Notes under the pieces: model-generated
Database searches by the model: none
What the model saw: only the letters and a program-made list of their open reading frames with translations
Told to the model about the DNA's origin: nothing
Made by a program: the position numbers and the translations under genes
Origin: Verrucomicrobiota bacterium
GTDB taxonomy: Bacteria; Verrucomicrobiota; Verrucomicrobiia; Opitutales; Opitutaceae
Direction: 5' to 3'
Length of the DNA stretch: 37,675 bases
Assembly (NCBI GenBank): GCA_030605125.1
Contig: JAUWBD010000025.1
Coordinates: 1 to 37,675 of the forward strand
In this document: piece by piece, positions 22,863 to 31,678 of the stretch
Position numbering within the stretch: position 1 is the first letter of the stretch
Layout of the letters: every line of letters begins with the position of its first letter

Positions 22863-24743
22863 ATGACGGCCCGCGGCTTCGCCCACAGCTTTCGTCTCTA
22901 CCTCGTCGCGGGCATCGTCGTCGTCTGCTTCGGCCTCGTCGCCGAGCGCCTGGTCGAGCTCCACATCCTCGAGCGCGAGCACTACGTCGCGCAGATCCAG
23001 GAGACGCGCCGCCGCGTGGTCGTCGAGCCCGCCCGCCGCGGCGACATCCGCGACGCGAGCGGCGACCTGCTCGCCACCACGCAGACCGACATCACCGTCG
23101 CCATCGACCCCTGGGCGCTGCCCGAGAAGATCGAGGCGCTGAAGCTCCCCGGCCGCCAGCAACGCTTCGAGGCCGAGCAACGTGAGCGCCGCGCCGAGCT
23201 CGCCGCGCTGCTCGAGATGACGCCCGCGCAGCTCGAGGCTTTTTTCACGCCCGCCTGGCGCGACATCCCGATGGAGCAGGACGTGCGCGACGAGGCCCGC
23301 GACGGCCGCACGCGCGTGCGTTACGTGAAGATCCGCGAGCACGTCAGCGAGGAGCAGTTCGCCCGCATCAACGCCCTGCGCGTCACCGGCCTCACCTTCG
23401 AGCGCCGCCACCGCCGCGTGTATCCGCACCGCTCGCTCGCCGCGCACGTGATCGGTTTCGTGAACAAGGAGGACGTGCCCTCCGGCGGCGTCGAGGCCTT
23501 CGCCGATTCCTACCTCAAGGGTATCCCGGGCTGGCGCGAGATCGAGCGCGACGGACGCCGTGTCGAGCGCGCCGAGTTTCGCGAACGCGAGGTGCCGGCC
23601 TCCGACGGCTGGAGCGTCGTGCTCTCGATCGACTCCGCCATCCAGCACCTCGTCGAGCAGGAGATGGCCGCGCTCGTCGAGCGCTTCCGCCCCGAGAAGG
23701 CCACCATCATCGTGAGCGACGCGCAGACCGGCTTCCTGCTCGCGCTGGCCAACCACCCGACCTTCGACCTCAACCAGTTCGCCACCACGCCGCTCGACCA
23801 CCAGCGCAACATCGCCGCGGCCGACCTCGTGGAGCCCGGCTCGACCTTCAAGATCGTCGCCACCGCCGGCGCGCTCAACGAGGGCATCGTCACGCCCGCC
23901 ACGCGCTTCGACTGCAGCCTCGACAGCATCATCTACAACGGGAAACCGCGCCGCTTCATGCGCGACACCCATCCCTACGCGCAGCCGCTCACCGTCGCCG
24001 AGATCATCGCCAAGTCCAGCAACGTCGGCACCGCGCAGCTCGGCATGCAGCTCGGCGAGCGCCGCCTCTTCGACTACGCCCGCGCCTTCGGCTTCGGCGA
24101 GCGCTCGGGTTACCCGCTCGGCCGCGAGGAGCCCGGCATCCTCGCCGACCCGCGCCAGTGGTCGGGCGTGGACATCACCCGCATCCCCGCCGGCTACTCC
24201 GTCGCCTCCACTCCGCTCCAGATCCACTACGCGATGGGCACGATCGCCAGCGGCGGCCATCTGCACCGCCCGCAGGTGATCCGCCAGGTGCTCTCGCCCT
24301 CGGGCGAGGAGATCTACGCCTTCCGTCCCGCGGTGCGCCGCACCGTGATCGCGCCCGCCACCGCCGAGTCGATGGCACGCATGTTGCAAAAGGTCGTCTC
24401 GGCCGACGGCACCGCGCGCCACGCCGCCATCCCCGGCTACGAGATCGCGGGCAAGACCGGCACCGCGCAAAAGCTCATCGACGGCCGCTACTCGAGCCGC
24501 AACCACGTGGGCTCCTTCGCCGGCTTCTTCCCGGCCAGCCGCCCGCGCGTGGTCATGACCGTGATCGTGGACGACGGCAAACCGCCCTCCGGCGGCGTCG
24601 GCTACGGCTCCATCGTCGCCGCGCCGAGCTTTAAGCGCATCGCCGAGCGCCTGATCCATTACCTCGACATCAAGCCCGTCGCGCCCCTCGGCGCCGCCGA
24701 CGGCCTCGTCGCGCAAAACAACCGGGAAGGAGCCCGCCCGTGA
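22863..24743 (+). CDS. ftsI: Septal peptidoglycan transpeptidase (PBP3/FtsI)
   Basis: A 626-residue class B penicillin-binding protein that cross-links septal peptidoglycan with FtsW. It has an N-terminal membrane segment (about 9-27) and a dimerisation/pedestal domain (RRGDIRDASGDLLATT). The transpeptidase domain has the SxxK motif in EPGSTFKI (about 326), SxN in KSSNVGT (about 384) and KTG in AGKTGTAQK (about 531). It starts 8 bp after ftsL. A strong AAGGAG sequence near its end could serve the start of the next reading frame at 24740. Confidence 0.95.
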   Translation: MTARGFAHSFRLYLVAGIVVVCFGLVAERLVELHILEREHYVAQIQETRRRVVVEPARRGDIRDASGDLLATTQTDITVAIDPWALPEKIEALKLPGRQQRFEAEQRERRAELAALLEMTPAQLEAFFTPAWRDIPMEQDVRDEARDGRTRVRYVKIREHVSEEQFARINALRVTGLTFERRHRRVYPHRSLAAHVIGFVNKEDVPSGGVEAFADSYLKGIPGWREIERDGRRVERAEFREREVPASDGWSVVLSIDSAIQHLVEQEMAALVERFRPEKATIIVSDAQTGFLLALANHPTFDLNQFATTPLDHQRNIAAADLVEPGSTFKIVATAGALNEGIVTPATRFDCSLDSIIYNGKPRRFMRDTHPYAQPLTVAEIIAKSSNVGTAQLGMQLGERRLFDYARAFGFGERSGYPLGREEPGILADPRQWSGVDITRIPAGYSVASTPLQIHYAMGTIASGGHLHRPQVIRQVLSPSGEEIYAFRPAVRRTVIAPATAESMARMLQKVVSADGTARHAAIPGYEIAGKTGTAQKLIDGRYSSRNHVGSFAGFFPASRPRVVMTVIVDDGKPPSGGVGYGSIVAAPSFKRIAERLIHYLDIKPVAPLGAADGLVAQNNREGARP

Positions 24744-24916
24744 TCGGTTACCTCGTCCAGGACCACTCGCTCATCCGCGCCTTCGCCGCATCGGCGCTCG
24801 CCGATCTCGACGCGCCCTCGGCCGCGCCCGCGCCGCGCGAGTCGCGCAACCTTCGCTCCTCCCGCTTGTCCGGCTCCTCAGGCTCCTCGCCCCGGCATTC
24901 CCACTCCCCCTTCCAC

Positions 24917-26413
24917 ATGGCCCCCTCGCTCTCCGACCTCTTTTCCGACGGCGAGATTGTCGCGTCCCGCGGCCCGCTCGACCGCCCCGTCTCCGGCATC
25001 GTGATGGACAGCCGCCGCGTGGTGCCGGGCAACGTGTTCTTCGCCCTGCCCGGTCTGCGCACCGACGGCTCGATCCACGTCGCCGAGGCCCTCAGCCGCG
25101 GCGCCGTCGCGGTCGTCACCAACGTCGCCCCCGCCGCCGCCCCCGCCAAGGTCACCTTCATCCAGGTCGAGGACCCGCGCGCCGCGCTCGCCCGCGCCGC
25201 CCGCCGCATCCACCGCTCGCCCGACCGCGAGCTGAAGGTCGTCGGCGTCACCGGCACCAACGGCAAGACCACCGTCACGCACCTGGTGAAACATTTCCTC
25301 GAGGACGGCCCGCGCGTCGGCCTGCTCGGCACGATCAACTACGATCTCGGCGCGCGCACCGTGCCGTCCTTCAAGACCACGCCCGAGGCGCCCGACATCT
25401 TCGGCATGCTCGCCCAGATGCGCGACGCCGGCTGCCGCGAGGCCGTCATGGAGGTGAGCTCCCACGGCATCGACCAGCGCCGCGTGCTCGGCATGGAGTT
25501 CGCCGCCGCCGTCTTCACCAACCTCACCCAGGATCACCTCGATTACCACGGCACCATGGAGGCCTACTTTCAGGTGAAGGCGCGCCTCTTCACCGGCGAG
25601 GTCGGCCGCACCCCGCCCGTATCCGTGATCAACTACGACGACGCCCACGGCCGCCGCCTCCTCGGCATGATCCCGGCCGGCGCCGCCCGCGTCATCAGCT
25701 ACGGCGAGTCGGCCGGAGCGCAGGTGCGGGCCGAGGACGTCGAGCTCGGTTTCAAGGAAACCACCTTCACGCTCGTCTGGCCCGAGGGCCGCGCCCGCGT
25801 GCGCTCGCCGCTGCTCGGCCGCTACAACGTCGCCAACGTCCTCGCCGCCGTCGCCACCGCCTACGGTCTCGGCCGCAATCCCCACGCCTTTCTCGCCCGC
25901 CTCGCCGTCTTCGGCGGCGTGCCCGGCCGCATGGAGCGCATCGAGGAGGGCCAGCCCTTCAACGTCCTCGTGGACTACGCCCACACCGACGACGCCCTGC
26001 GCAACGCCCTCGGCATGCTCCGCGCCATCACCCCCGGCCGCGTGATCTGCGTCTTCGGCTGCGGCGGCAACCGCGACCGGGCCAAGCGCCCGCTCATGAC
26101 GCGCGCCGTCGAGGACTGCGCCGACCTCGCCCTCGCCACCGCCGACAACCCGCGCGGCGAGACCGTCACCGCGATCTTCGACGACATGCGCGCCGGCGTC
26201 ACCCGCCCGGAAAAGTTCACCTGGATCGAGGACCGCCGCCGCGCCCTCAGCCTCGCCCTCGACCTCTGCCGTCCCGGCGACTGCCTGCTCGTCGCCGGCA
26301 AGGGCCACGAGACCTACCAGGAATTTGCCGACACCATCACGCCCTTCGACGACCGCCAGGTCGTGCGCGAATTGATCAACCTCAAACGCCTCCGCCCCAA
26401 CCCCGCCGCCTGA
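24917..26413 (+). CDS. murE: UDP-MurNAc-tripeptide synthetase, meso-DAP-adding
   Basis: A 498-residue cytoplasmic Mur ligase adding the third residue of the stem peptide. The P-loop is GVTGTNGKTTVTHL (about 110-123); others are PEAPDIFGML, EVSSHGIDQRRV, TNLTQDHLDYHGTM and the C-terminal VDYAHTDDALRNAL. The DNPR motif (ATADNPRGE, about 409) is the signature for meso-diaminopimelate. The family N-terminus (MAPSLSDLFSDG) fits the ATG at 24917. However, an in-frame GTG at 24740 has a strong AAGGAG and overlaps the ftsI stop (GTGA), and would add 59 Ser/Arg/Pro-rich residues. Translation may begin there. It overlaps murF (TGATG). Confidence 0.93.
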   Translation: MAPSLSDLFSDGEIVASRGPLDRPVSGIVMDSRRVVPGNVFFALPGLRTDGSIHVAEALSRGAVAVVTNVAPAAAPAKVTFIQVEDPRAALARAARRIHRSPDRELKVVGVTGTNGKTTVTHLVKHFLEDGPRVGLLGTINYDLGARTVPSFKTTPEAPDIFGMLAQMRDAGCREAVMEVSSHGIDQRRVLGMEFAAAVFTNLTQDHLDYHGTMEAYFQVKARLFTGEVGRTPPVSVINYDDAHGRRLLGMIPAGAARVISYGESAGAQVRAEDVELGFKETTFTLVWPEGRARVRSPLLGRYNVANVLAAVATAYGLGRNPHAFLARLAVFGGVPGRMERIEEGQPFNVLVDYAHTDDALRNALGMLRAITPGRVICVFGCGGNRDRAKRPLMTRAVEDCADLALATADNPRGETVTAIFDDMRAGVTRPEKFTWIEDRRRALSLALDLCRPGDCLLVAGKGHETYQEFADTITPFDDRQVVRELINLKRLRPNPAA

Positions 26414-27798
26414 TGCCCGTTTTCTCCGCCACCTTCCTCGCCTCCGCCACCTCCGGCCGTTGGACCCGCGAGCCCGCCGCGTCCGCGCCCGTGACCGGCT
26501 TCACCATGGATTCGCGCCAGCTCGCGCCGGGCCAGTGCTTCGTCGCGCTGCGCACCGCCAAGCGCGACGGCCACGCCTACCTCTCCGCCGCGCGCGAGGC
26601 CGGGGCCGCCGCCGCGCTCGTTTCCACACCCCAGCCTGAACTCGATCTCCCGCAGCTCGTCGTCGCCGACCCGCTCAAGGCTTTTCAACAAATCGCCGCC
26701 GCCCACCGCCGCGCCTTCAAGGGCGTCGTCGTCGGCGTCTCCGGCAGCGCCGGCAAGACCTCGACCAAGGAGCTGCTCGCCCTCCTCCTCTCCGCCGCGC
26801 CCGGCGATGTGTTGGCCACCCAGGGCAACCTCAACAACCACCTCGGCGTCCCGCTCACCCTCACCCGCATCGAGCCCGACGCGCACAAGTTTGCCGTCAT
26901 CGAGGCCGGCATCGGCGGCCCGGACGATATGCCCGTGCTCGCCAGCATGATCGAGCCCGACCACGCGCTCATCACCCTCGTCGGCCCGGCCCATCTCGAG
27001 GCGCTCGGCTCGCTCGAAAACGTCGCGCGCGAGAAATCCATTCTCCCCGCCGCCGTGCGCGGCAAGGGCCTGCGCGTCTTCCCGGTTTCCTGCCTCGACT
27101 ACGCCGTCTTCCGCGACCTGCCGCCGACCCGGCTCGCCCTCGAGCCGAAGATTTCCCACGCCGCCGACGAGACGCGCATCGCCTTTGCCCTCACGCCGCC
27201 CGGCAAGCGCAAGGCCCAGGAGCACGCCTTCACCTGCCGCCGCGTCTCCGACGGCATGGCGAGCAACGCCGCCCTCGCCCTTGCCCTCGCGCTCTCGCTC
27301 GGCGTCTCGCCCGCCGACGCCCAGGCCCGCCTCTCCACCTGGCAACCCGCCGCCCTCCGCGGCGAGCTTTGCCAAGACCACGCCGGCCGTTGGCTCTACG
27401 TGGATTGCTACAACGCGAACCCCGCCTCGATGCACGACGCCCTCGCGGCCTTCGCCGGCATCGCGCCCGAGGCGCAGCCCCGACTCTACTTGATCGGCGG
27501 CATGGAGGAGCTCGGCCCCGAGTCCGACGCCTACCACCGCCGACTCGGCCAGGCGCTCGCCGCCACCCTGCGGCCGCAGGATCGCGCGCTGGTGCTCGCC
27601 GCTCCCGCCGCCACCGAGGCCGTGGTGGCCGGCGCGGCCGATGAGCGCGTCGTCGCCGCGCCCGATCTCGCCGCCATGCGCAGCCGTTTCGAGGCGCACC
27701 ACGGCGCGGTCTTCATCAAGGGCTCCCGCCGCTACCAGCTAGAGTCGCTCCTCCTCCCCAACGTCACCGTCGCCGAAACCCCCGGCGTCGGCCACTGA
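26413..27798 (+). CDS. murF: UDP-MurNAc-tripeptide-D-Ala-D-Ala ligase
   Basis: A 461-residue Mur ligase adding D-Ala-D-Ala to the UDP-MurNAc tripeptide. The P-loop is GVSGSAGKTSTKEL (about 108-121); QGNLNNHLGVPLTL and EAGIGGPDDMPVL are MurF-type motifs, and YVDCYNANPASMHDAL near 330 is the C-terminal domain signature. The ATG overlaps the murE stop (TGATG), so the two are coupled. The 45-bp gap after it is a C/T-rich tract. Confidence 0.96.
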   Translation: MPVFSATFLASATSGRWTREPAASAPVTGFTMDSRQLAPGQCFVALRTAKRDGHAYLSAAREAGAAAALVSTPQPELDLPQLVVADPLKAFQQIAAAHRRAFKGVVVGVSGSAGKTSTKELLALLLSAAPGDVLATQGNLNNHLGVPLTLTRIEPDAHKFAVIEAGIGGPDDMPVLASMIEPDHALITLVGPAHLEALGSLENVAREKSILPAAVRGKGLRVFPVSCLDYAVFRDLPPTRLALEPKISHAADETRIAFALTPPGKRKAQEHAFTCRRVSDGMASNAALALALALSLGVSPADAQARLSTWQPAALRGELCQDHAGRWLYVDCYNANPASMHDALAAFAGIAPEAQPRLYLIGGMEELGPESDAYHRRLGQALAATLRPQDRALVLAAPAATEAVVAGAADERVVAAPDLAAMRSRFEAHHGAVFIKGSRRYQLESLLLPNVTVAETPGVGH

Positions 27799-27843
27799 TC
27801 CGCCCCTCATTCCCTTTCACTCCCTCCCTCCGCCCTCTCGTCC

Positions 27844-28971
27844 GTGCTCTCCTTCCTCGCCGATTACGAACACATCTGGGGTCCGCTCCGCCTCCTGCGC
27901 TACCTGACTTTCCGCGCGTTGCTCGGCGCGCTCACGGCGACCGTGATCGGTTTTGTCATCGGCCCCTGGCTGATCGCGCACCTGCGCCGTCTGAAGTTCG
28001 GCCAGCACTACGACGACACCCGCACCGGCGATCTCGCCACACGCTTCGACAAGAAAAACACGCCCACCATGGGCGGCCTGTTGATCTTCTTCTCCGTCTT
28101 CATCAGCGCCGTCCTCTGGGCCGAGCCCAACATCTGGGTGGTGGTCGCGCTCTTCGTGTATGCCGCGCTCACCGGCGTCGGTTTCCGCGACGACTACCTG
28201 AAGGCGGTCCGCAAAAACAAAGACGGCATCAGCTCCCGCGAGAAGATGATGTGGCAGACGCTCGTCACCATCGTGGCGCTCGTGGCGCTCGTTTTTCACC
28301 CGACCAGTTCCGAGAAAATCCGCGAGCTCTGGGTGCCGTTTTTGAAGGATCCCGTCTTCATCTTCGCTGGCGGCCTTGGCCTGCTCGCGCTCTTCGTGAT
28401 GATGTTTTTCTGGATCGTGGGTTTTTCCAACGCGATCAACCTCACCGACGGTCTCGATGGTCTCGCGATCGGTTGCACCATCACGGTGGCGCTCGTCTAT
28501 GGCATCATGGCCTACGCGGCGGGCAACGCGATCATCGCGCGCTACCTGCTCATCTCCTTCGTGCCCGGCACCGGCGAGCTCGCCGTCCTCTGCTCGGCGC
28601 TGGTCGGCGCCGGCATGGCCTTTCTTTGGTATAACTCGCACCCGGCCGAAGTTTTCATGGGTGATACCGGTTCGCTAGCGCTCGGCGGCTTGATCGGCGT
28701 GGTCGCCTTCATGGTGCAGCAGCCCTTCACGCTGGTGATCGTCGGTGGCGTCTTCGTGGCCGAGGCGGTCTCGGTGATCATCCAGGTATCCTATTTCAAA
28801 TACACCAAGCGTCGCAGCCCGACGGGGGAGGGGAAGCGCTTCTTCCGCATGGCCCCGATTCACCACCATTTCCAGAAGCTCGGCTGGCCCGAGACCAAGG
28901 TCGTGCTCCGTTTCTGGGTCATCTCGCTCATGTGCGCCCTCGCCGGCCTCGCCACCCTCAAGCTCCGCTGA
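27844..28971 (+). CDS. mraY: Phospho-MurNAc-pentapeptide transferase
   Basis: A 375-residue integral membrane enzyme with about ten hydrophobic segments that makes lipid I from UDP-MurNAc-pentapeptide and undecaprenyl phosphate. Motifs are NTPTMGGLLIFFSV, GFRDDYLKAV (Mg/substrate aspartates), NAINLTDGLDGLA and VFMGDTGSLALGG, with MAPIHHHFQKLGWPE near the C-terminus. Translation starts at a GTG. No Shine-Dalgarno sequence is visible in the C/T-rich gap before it. Confidence 0.97.
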   Translation: MLSFLADYEHIWGPLRLLRYLTFRALLGALTATVIGFVIGPWLIAHLRRLKFGQHYDDTRTGDLATRFDKKNTPTMGGLLIFFSVFISAVLWAEPNIWVVVALFVYAALTGVGFRDDYLKAVRKNKDGISSREKMMWQTLVTIVALVALVFHPTSSEKIRELWVPFLKDPVFIFAGGLGLLALFVMMFFWIVGFSNAINLTDGLDGLAIGCTITVALVYGIMAYAAGNAIIARYLLISFVPGTGELAVLCSALVGAGMAFLWYNSHPAEVFMGDTGSLALGGLIGVVAFMVQQPFTLVIVGGVFVAEAVSVIIQVSYFKYTKRRSPTGEGKRFFRMAPIHHHFQKLGWPETKVVLRFWVISLMCALAGLATLKLR

Positions 28972-28978
28972 GCCACCA

Positions 28979-29006
28979 ATCATAAATCATAAATCTTAAA
29001 TCATAA
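28979..29006. repeat. AT-rich heptamer tandem repeat between mraY and murD
   Basis: Four consecutive 7-mers, ATCATAA, ATCATAA, ATCTTAA and ATCATAA, sit in a 45-bp gap of otherwise very GC-rich sequence, just before the murD ATG. The tract would leave the murD leader unstructured and lacks a Shine-Dalgarno sequence. Confidence 0.75.
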
Positions 29007-29016
29007 ATTTCGCCCG

Positions 29017-30339
29017 ATGCTCCGCCCGCCCGACTTCATCCGCCCGCTCCTCGCCTCGCCCGTCGCCATCCTCGGCGCCGGCGTGAGCGGCCGCGCGCTG
29101 TCGGCTCTCGTGCGCGAGCTTGGCGCCGAGCCGGTCCTCTACGACGCCGCGCCTGCCGCCCCTCACTCCCTCACTCCCTCACTCCCTCCTCCCTCCCCGA
29201 CCTTCAGCGCCGCCGACGCCGAGCGGCACCGCCTCGTTCTGTTCTCCCCCGGCTTCGCGCCCACCCACCCCTGGCTCTCGCTCGCCCGCACCTGCGGCGC
29301 GCTTTGCCTCGGCGAGCTCGATTTTGCCGCGCTCCACTGGCGCGGCTCGCTCGTCGCCGTCACCGGCACCAACGGCAAGACCACCACCACCGAGTTTCTC
29401 ACCCACGCCCTCGCCGCCGCTGGGCGCGACGCCACCGCGACCGGCAACGTAGGCTTCCCGCTCTCCCAACTCGTCGTGGACCGCTCCGGCGGCGGACCCG
29501 ACTCCATCGCCGTCTGCGAAGTCAGCTCCTTCCAGGCCGAGACCTTCCGCCACTTCCGCGCCGACAGCGTCATCTGGACCAACTTCGCCGAGGATCACCT
29601 CGAGCGCCACGGCACCATGGAAGCCTACTTCCTCGCCAAGTGGCGCCTGCTCGAGCGCTGCATCGGTGGCCACGTGCACGTCGGCTCCAGCGTGCGCCGC
29701 CACGCCGAACTCTTTGGCCAGACGCTCCCCGAGGAGGCCTGCGTCGCCACCGAGGGCGAGCCCGGCGACGTGCTCCTCCAAGGCACGCTCTTCGCCGACT
29801 ACCCGCAGCGCGAAAACTTCCTCCTCGTCGCCGCCTGGTGGCGCGCCGCCGGCCTGCGCGAAGGCGTGCTCTACGCCGCCGCCCGCGGCTTCGCCCCCGC
29901 CCGCCACCGCATGGAGCTGGTCGGCGACTTCGCCGGCGCCACCTGGTGGAACGACTCCAAGGCCACCAACTTCCACGCCACCGAGGCCGCGCTCTCCCGC
30001 TTTCGTTCGCCCGTCCTCCTCCTCGCCGGCGGCAAGTCCAAGGGTGGTGACATCGCCGGCTTCGTGCGCCGCATCGCGCCCCAGGTCCGCCACCTCGCGC
30101 TCATAGGTGAAACCCGGCACACGCTCGCCGCCGCTTGCGCCGAGCTCGGCCTCGGCCACACGGTCTGCTCCGACCTCGCCGAGGCGGTCCGCCGTCTCTC
30201 CGAACTGGCGCTCCCCGGTGACAACATCCTGCTAAGCCCCGGGTTCGCCAGCCTCGACCAATTCACGAGTTACGCCGACCGTGGGGACCAGTTCCTGCGG
30301 CTCGTGCACCAGCTCGCTCCCCGGCCCGCCTCCGCCTGA
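29017..30339 (+). CDS. murD: UDP-MurNAc-L-Ala:D-Glu ligase
   Basis: A 440-residue Mur ligase adding D-Glu to UDP-MurNAc-L-Ala. The N-terminal Rossmann motif is VAILGAGVSGRAL (about 16-28), the P-loop is VTGTNGKTTTTEFL (about 114-127), and EVSSFQAET, NFAEDHLERHGTM and WWNDSKATNFHAT are MurD-type motifs. LSPGFASLDQFTSYADRGDQ near the end is the family C-terminus. A low-complexity segment (APHSLTPSLPPPSPT, about 48-62) is encoded by a CTCACTC-type DNA repeat within the first domain. Confidence 0.96.
   Translation: MLRPPDFIRPLLASPVAILGAGVSGRALSALVRELGAEPVLYDAAPAAPHSLTPSLPPPSPTFSAADAERHRLVLFSPGFAPTHPWLSLARTCGALCLGELDFAALHWRGSLVAVTGTNGKTTTTEFLTHALAAAGRDATATGNVGFPLSQLVVDRSGGGPDSIAVCEVSSFQAETFRHFRADSVIWTNFAEDHLERHGTMEAYFLAKWRLLERCIGGHVHVGSSVRRHAELFGQTLPEEACVATEGEPGDVLLQGTLFADYPQRENFLLVAAWWRAAGLREGVLYAAARGFAPARHRMELVGDFAGATWWNDSKATNFHATEAALSRFRSPVLLLAGGKSKGGDIAGFVRRIAPQVRHLALIGETRHTLAAACAELGLGHTVCSDLAEAVRRLSELALPGDNILLSPGFASLDQFTSYADRGDQFLRLVHQLAPRPASA
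29162..29196 (+). repeat. CTCACTCC-type tandem repeat inside murD
   Basis: Tandem units of CTCACTCC/CTCCC within the murD N-terminal domain encode a Ser/Thr/Pro-rich loop. It is one of several heptamer- to octamer-type tracts in this cluster. Confidence 0.6.
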
Positions 30340-30384
30340 GCCCGCCGAATCCTTCCTGCCTTTAGAAACACACAACACACCACC

Positions 30385-31548
30385 ATGAAACTCCTCAACG
30401 TCTTCGGAGTCGTCGTCGGCGCCCACCTCGCCGTCTTCACCATCATCTTCGCCACCCCCGGCTGCCGTTCCACCGGCAAACAAAAGCCCAAGCCCGAGGA
30501 CACCCTCGCCGCCGGCGCGCCCGACACCCTCTCGCCGGTCGCCCCCGCCACCGATTTCGGCGCGCCGCGCATGACCGACGCCGACCTCAACCCCGCCACG
30601 GCGTCCACCCGCGTCTCGCCGGTCGCGCCCGTCGCCCCCACCGGCCCGGCCTTCGGCGGCGGCGCCGACGCCGGCGTGCGCTTCGCGCCCACCCGCCCCT
30701 CCGCCGCGCCCGGCGGCACCACCGACTTTGGCACCGGCGCCGCCGCGCCCACCGCTCCCGCCTGCGCCACCCACACCGTCGCCCGCGGCGACAGCCTCTG
30801 GTCCATCTCCCGCCAATACGGCATCACCGTGGACGAGCTCGCCGTCGCCAACCAGCTCGCCAAGTCCGCCACGCTCCGCCTCGGCCAACAGCTCTCCGTC
30901 CCCGCCAAGGCCGCTCCCGCCGCCCCGGCCGCCGGCACCGACGCCGCCAACACCTACGAGGTGAAGGCCGGCGACACCCTCGGCGCGATCGCCCGCCGCC
31001 ACGGCACCACCATCGCCGCGCTCCGCTCCGCCAACAACCTCTCGGGCGACAACCTCCGCGTCGGCCAGAAGCTCATCATCCCGGGCAACGCCGCCCCGCT
31101 CTCGCCCTCCGCCTCCGCGCCCGGTGGCGCGCCCGCCCCCGCCGCCACCAGCGCCGCCGCCGCTCCCCGCGCCGGCACCGCGACCTACACCGTGCAACCC
31201 GGCGACACCCTCGGCGCCATCGCCCAGCGTCACGGCGTGCGTGTCGGCGAACTCGCCACGCTCAACACCATCACCGATCCCGCCAAGCTCCGCGTCGGAC
31301 AGGTGCTCCGCCTCCCCGCCAACGCCCGCGCGACCAACGGCGCCGCGTCCGCCCCGGCCCCCGCCGCCACGCAGACCCCGCCGCCCGCCCCGCGACCCGT
31401 CGCGCCGGCGCCCACGACCACCCCGGCTCCGCGTCCCCCGGTCCAGCCCGTCCCGGTCGAGCCCGCCCCCGGCGGCAACGGCCTGACGCCCGTCGAGCCT
31501 GTGACCCCCGTCGAGCCGATGTCCGTCCCGGTGATCCGTATCGACTGA
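30385..31548 (+). CDS. LysM-repeat cell-envelope (lipo)protein
   Basis: A 387-residue exported protein. The first 27 residues form a signal sequence ending TPGC, a possible but imperfect lipobox. Three LysM domains lie at about 129-173 (HTVARGDSLWSISRQYGI), 189-233 (YEVKAGDTLGAIARRHGT) and 267-311 (YTVQPGDTLGAIAQRHGV), separated by Ala/Pro linkers, and followed by a Pro-rich tail. LysM domains bind the glycan of peptidoglycan. Its place between murD and ftsW, where most dcw clusters have nothing, suggests a role at the septum or in wall assembly. No catalytic domain is present. Confidence 0.9.
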   Translation: MKLLNVFGVVVGAHLAVFTIIFATPGCRSTGKQKPKPEDTLAAGAPDTLSPVAPATDFGAPRMTDADLNPATASTRVSPVAPVAPTGPAFGGGADAGVRFAPTRPSAAPGGTTDFGTGAAAPTAPACATHTVARGDSLWSISRQYGITVDELAVANQLAKSATLRLGQQLSVPAKAAPAAPAAGTDAANTYEVKAGDTLGAIARRHGTTIAALRSANNLSGDNLRVGQKLIIPGNAAPLSPSASAPGGAPAPAATSAAAAPRAGTATYTVQPGDTLGAIAQRHGVRVGELATLNTITDPAKLRVGQVLRLPANARATNGAASAPAPAATQTPPPAPRPVAPAPTTTPAPRPPVQPVPVEPAPGGNGLTPVEPVTPVEPMSVPVIRID

Positions 31549-31557
31549 TCCACTACC

Positions 31558-31648
31558 TCGTTCTCGTTCTCTTACTCGTTCTCGTTCTCGAAAAGAAATC
31601 GTTCCGCCTGCGGCGGGAGAACGAGAACGAGTAGGAGAACGAGAACGA
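31558..31648. repeat. Long inverted repeat between the LysM gene and ftsW
   Basis: Arms at 31558-31589 and 31617-31648, each 32 nt, built of TCGTTC/GAACGA units, match at 31 of 32 positions. The 27-nt loop has a small CCGCC/GGCGG hairpin. The left arm is identical to that at 36359-36390. No T-tract follows. Confidence 0.85.
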
Positions 31649-31678
31649 TAAGAAGACCACTTCTCTCCTCCCTCCCAG

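Noticed and set aside
22407-24716. Minus-strand frame of 769 codons opposite ftsL and ftsI
   Set aside because: Antisense shadow of ftsI, which has all penicillin-binding motifs.
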